A stretch of 6,404 nt of DNA from CAXTTV01 sp964247295 (lineage in GTDB: Bacteria; Chloroflexota; Ktedonobacteria; Ktedonobacterales; Ktedonobacteraceae), in assembly GCA_964247295.1 (NCBI GenBank), contig CAXTTV010000244.1, forward strand, positions 1 through 6,404. Direction: 5' to 3'. Of this stretch, positions 5,311 to 6,404 are shown one piece after another. Under the pieces are notes generated by a model, which was given only the letters and a program-made list of their open reading frames with translations, was not told the origin of the DNA and ran no database searches. The position numbers and the translations under genes were made by a program. Numbering within the stretch: position 1 is the first letter of the stretch; every line of letters starts with the position of its first letter.

Positions 5311-6303
5311 ATGCGCATACTTATTTTTGGTGGGACCGGTTTTCTTGGACGCCACATTGTGAAGACCGCTCTTGATCGTGGTCATACCCTAACCCTTTTC
5401 AATCGGGGCCGAACGCTTCCTGAACTTTTTCCAAAGATTGAGCAGATCCATGGGGATCGCGATGTCGACCTTTCTCCACTCCACCATCAGAGATGGGATG
5501 CGGTAATGGATGTGAGCGGTCGCCATCCCAGCAGCGTCGGAGCTGCCGCTGATCTTCTTAAAAATGCAACTGATCACTATACTTTTATCTCAAGCATCTC
5601 GGTCTATGCCGATTTTAGCCAGCCGGGATTGACCGAAGAGTCTCCTGTTGAACAATTATCAGGCCCCTTGCCCGAGACGGTAGCCCCAGAAAGCTATGGG
5701 GCTCTAAAGGCTCTTTCTGAGCAAGCAGTCAATCAGGCCTTGCCAGATCGGGCACTGATCATTCGCCCAGGCCTGATTGTCGGTCCCTACGATACGACCG
5801 ATCGCTTTACCTACTGGCCCCATCGGATCGCCCAGGGCGGCCAGGTTCTAGTTCCCGACCTGCCAGATCGGCCAGTCCAATTTATCGATGCCCGAGATCT
5901 CAGCAGTTGGGCAATTCACATGGCTGAGAACCGACAGACGGGTACTTATAATGCTATAGGGCCACGTGAGTTGCTTTCAATGGGTCGTTTTTTTGAGATC
6001 TGTCAGCAGGTGAGCCAGAGCAACACCCAATTTAGACCTGTCAGCGAAGCCTTTCTGCTTCAACAAAAGGTTGAACCTTATAGCGAGATACCCCTCTGGG
6101 TTCCGAGCGATATGAGAGGCTTCGGCACTGTGGATCGTAGCAGGGCTATCGAGAAGGGTCTGACATATCGTCCGCTTGAAGAGACTGTTCGGGATACATG
6201 GGACTGGGATGCCGGTCGCCCCGCCTCCGAAAATCTAAAGGCTGGCCTCTCTAAAGAGCGTGAGCAGAACCTGCTACAAAAATGGGCCGGCTCCTGGTCC
6301 TGA
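5311..6303 (+). CDS. NAD(P)-dependent epimerase/dehydratase-like SDR protein
   Basis: A 330-residue extended short-chain dehydrogenase/reductase. The protein opens directly with the first strand and nucleotide loop, MRILIFGGTGFLG, with G7xxG10xxG13. Asn31-Arg32 after the second strand (LFNRGR) hints at NADP rather than NAD. The catalytic set is Ser95 or Ser97 in FISSISVY and Tyr129xxxLys133 in SYGALK, followed by the strand IIRPGLIVGP (150-159) and PVQFIDARDL (198-207), typical of sugar-nucleotide epimerases and related reductases. Length is normal and no key residue is missing. I recall close relatives as generic 'NAD-dependent epimerase' entries in Actinobacteria and Chloroflexota, so the substrate is not known. 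It is divergent from the HEAT gene and appears to be a single-gene unit within the window. ATG 5311 is chosen over ATG 5284 on ribosome-binding site and fold start. Confidence 0.92.
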   Translation: MRILIFGGTGFLGRHIVKTALDRGHTLTLFNRGRTLPELFPKIEQIHGDRDVDLSPLHHQRWDAVMDVSGRHPSSVGAAADLLKNATDHYTFISSISVYADFSQPGLTEESPVEQLSGPLPETVAPESYGALKALSEQAVNQALPDRALIIRPGLIVGPYDTTDRFTYWPHRIAQGGQVLVPDLPDRPVQFIDARDLSSWAIHMAENRQTGTYNAIGPRELLSMGRFFEICQQVSQSNTQFRPVSEAFLLQQKVEPYSEIPLWVPSDMRGFGTVDRSRAIEKGLTYRPLEETVRDTWDWDAGRPASENLKAGLSKEREQNLLQKWAGSWS

Positions 6304-6359
6304 TATCTTGAGTTCGCTGGTCTACGAAGGCGGCGAGAAAAAAGGGCTGTAATACCAGA

Positions 6360-6400
6360 AGCCGCCAGTCCAGGGGAGTCACTTCCCGGATCTGGCGGCT
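6360..6400 (+). terminator. Strong stem-loop after the SDR gene, possible terminator
   Basis: AGCCGCCAG (6360-6368) pairs with CTGGCGGCT (6392-6400). The stem continues inward with TCC/GGA (6369-6371 with 6388-6390, one base bulged) and GGGA/TCCC (6374-6377 with 6384-6387), closing on a six-base loop at 6378-6383. That makes about 16 pairs. Only four bases follow before the window ends, so a T run on the plus strand cannot be seen. It may end the SDR transcript or belong to the next gene's leader. Confidence 0.5.
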
Positions 6401-6404
6401 CAGG

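Overview
The window reads as ordinary bacterial chromosome of medium G+C, with an A+T-richer insert in the middle. It holds six protein genes, no RNA genes, no CRISPR array and no insertion sequence. Alternative start codons (TTG, and possibly GTG), HEAT repeats of the PBS-lyase type, and an extended SDR dehydrogenase of a kind common in Actinobacteria and Chloroflexota would fit a Ktedonobacteria-like Chloroflexota host. That assignment is an impression from protein style, not a demonstrated fact.

Left part (1-2400): a five-helix membrane protein of unknown function (108-656, minus) is divergent from a two-gene plus-strand unit. This unit is a membrane-anchored alpha/beta hydrolase (best start 871, end 2100) followed 12 bases later by a 94-residue membrane protein (2113-2397). 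The shared upstream region (657-870) carries two exact 12-base direct repeats and, nearer the hydrolase, an 8+8-base inverted repeat. All of these sit on or near weak promoter candidates.

Middle part (2400-5100): two minus-strand genes. A HEAT-repeat protein (4368-5060) is upstream, and an Eco57I/TaqI-type N6-adenine DNA methyltransferase (2462-4267) lies about 100 bases downstream of it. The methyltransferase is visibly richer in A+T than its neighbours and has no nuclease domain and no restriction-endonuclease partner in view. It therefore looks like a solitary, probably acquired, methylase. A perfect 18-base palindrome fills part of the gap between the two.

Right part (5060-6404): a 250-base divergent regulatory region separates the HEAT gene from a plus-strand NAD(P)-dependent epimerase/dehydratase-like SDR (5311-6303). 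It contains promoter candidates both ways and an unusual cluster of seven GGATT/AATCC words. A strong stem-loop lies after the SDR gene at the window edge.

For four genes (hydrolase, methylase, HEAT protein, SDR) I place the start downstream of the longest possible reading frame. The methylase, HEAT and SDR starts rest on good ribosome-binding sites. The hydrolase start rests on weaker arguments. I found no convincing new multi-gene system. The items most worth checking are the solitary methylase with its palindrome and the repeat-bearing divergent control regions.
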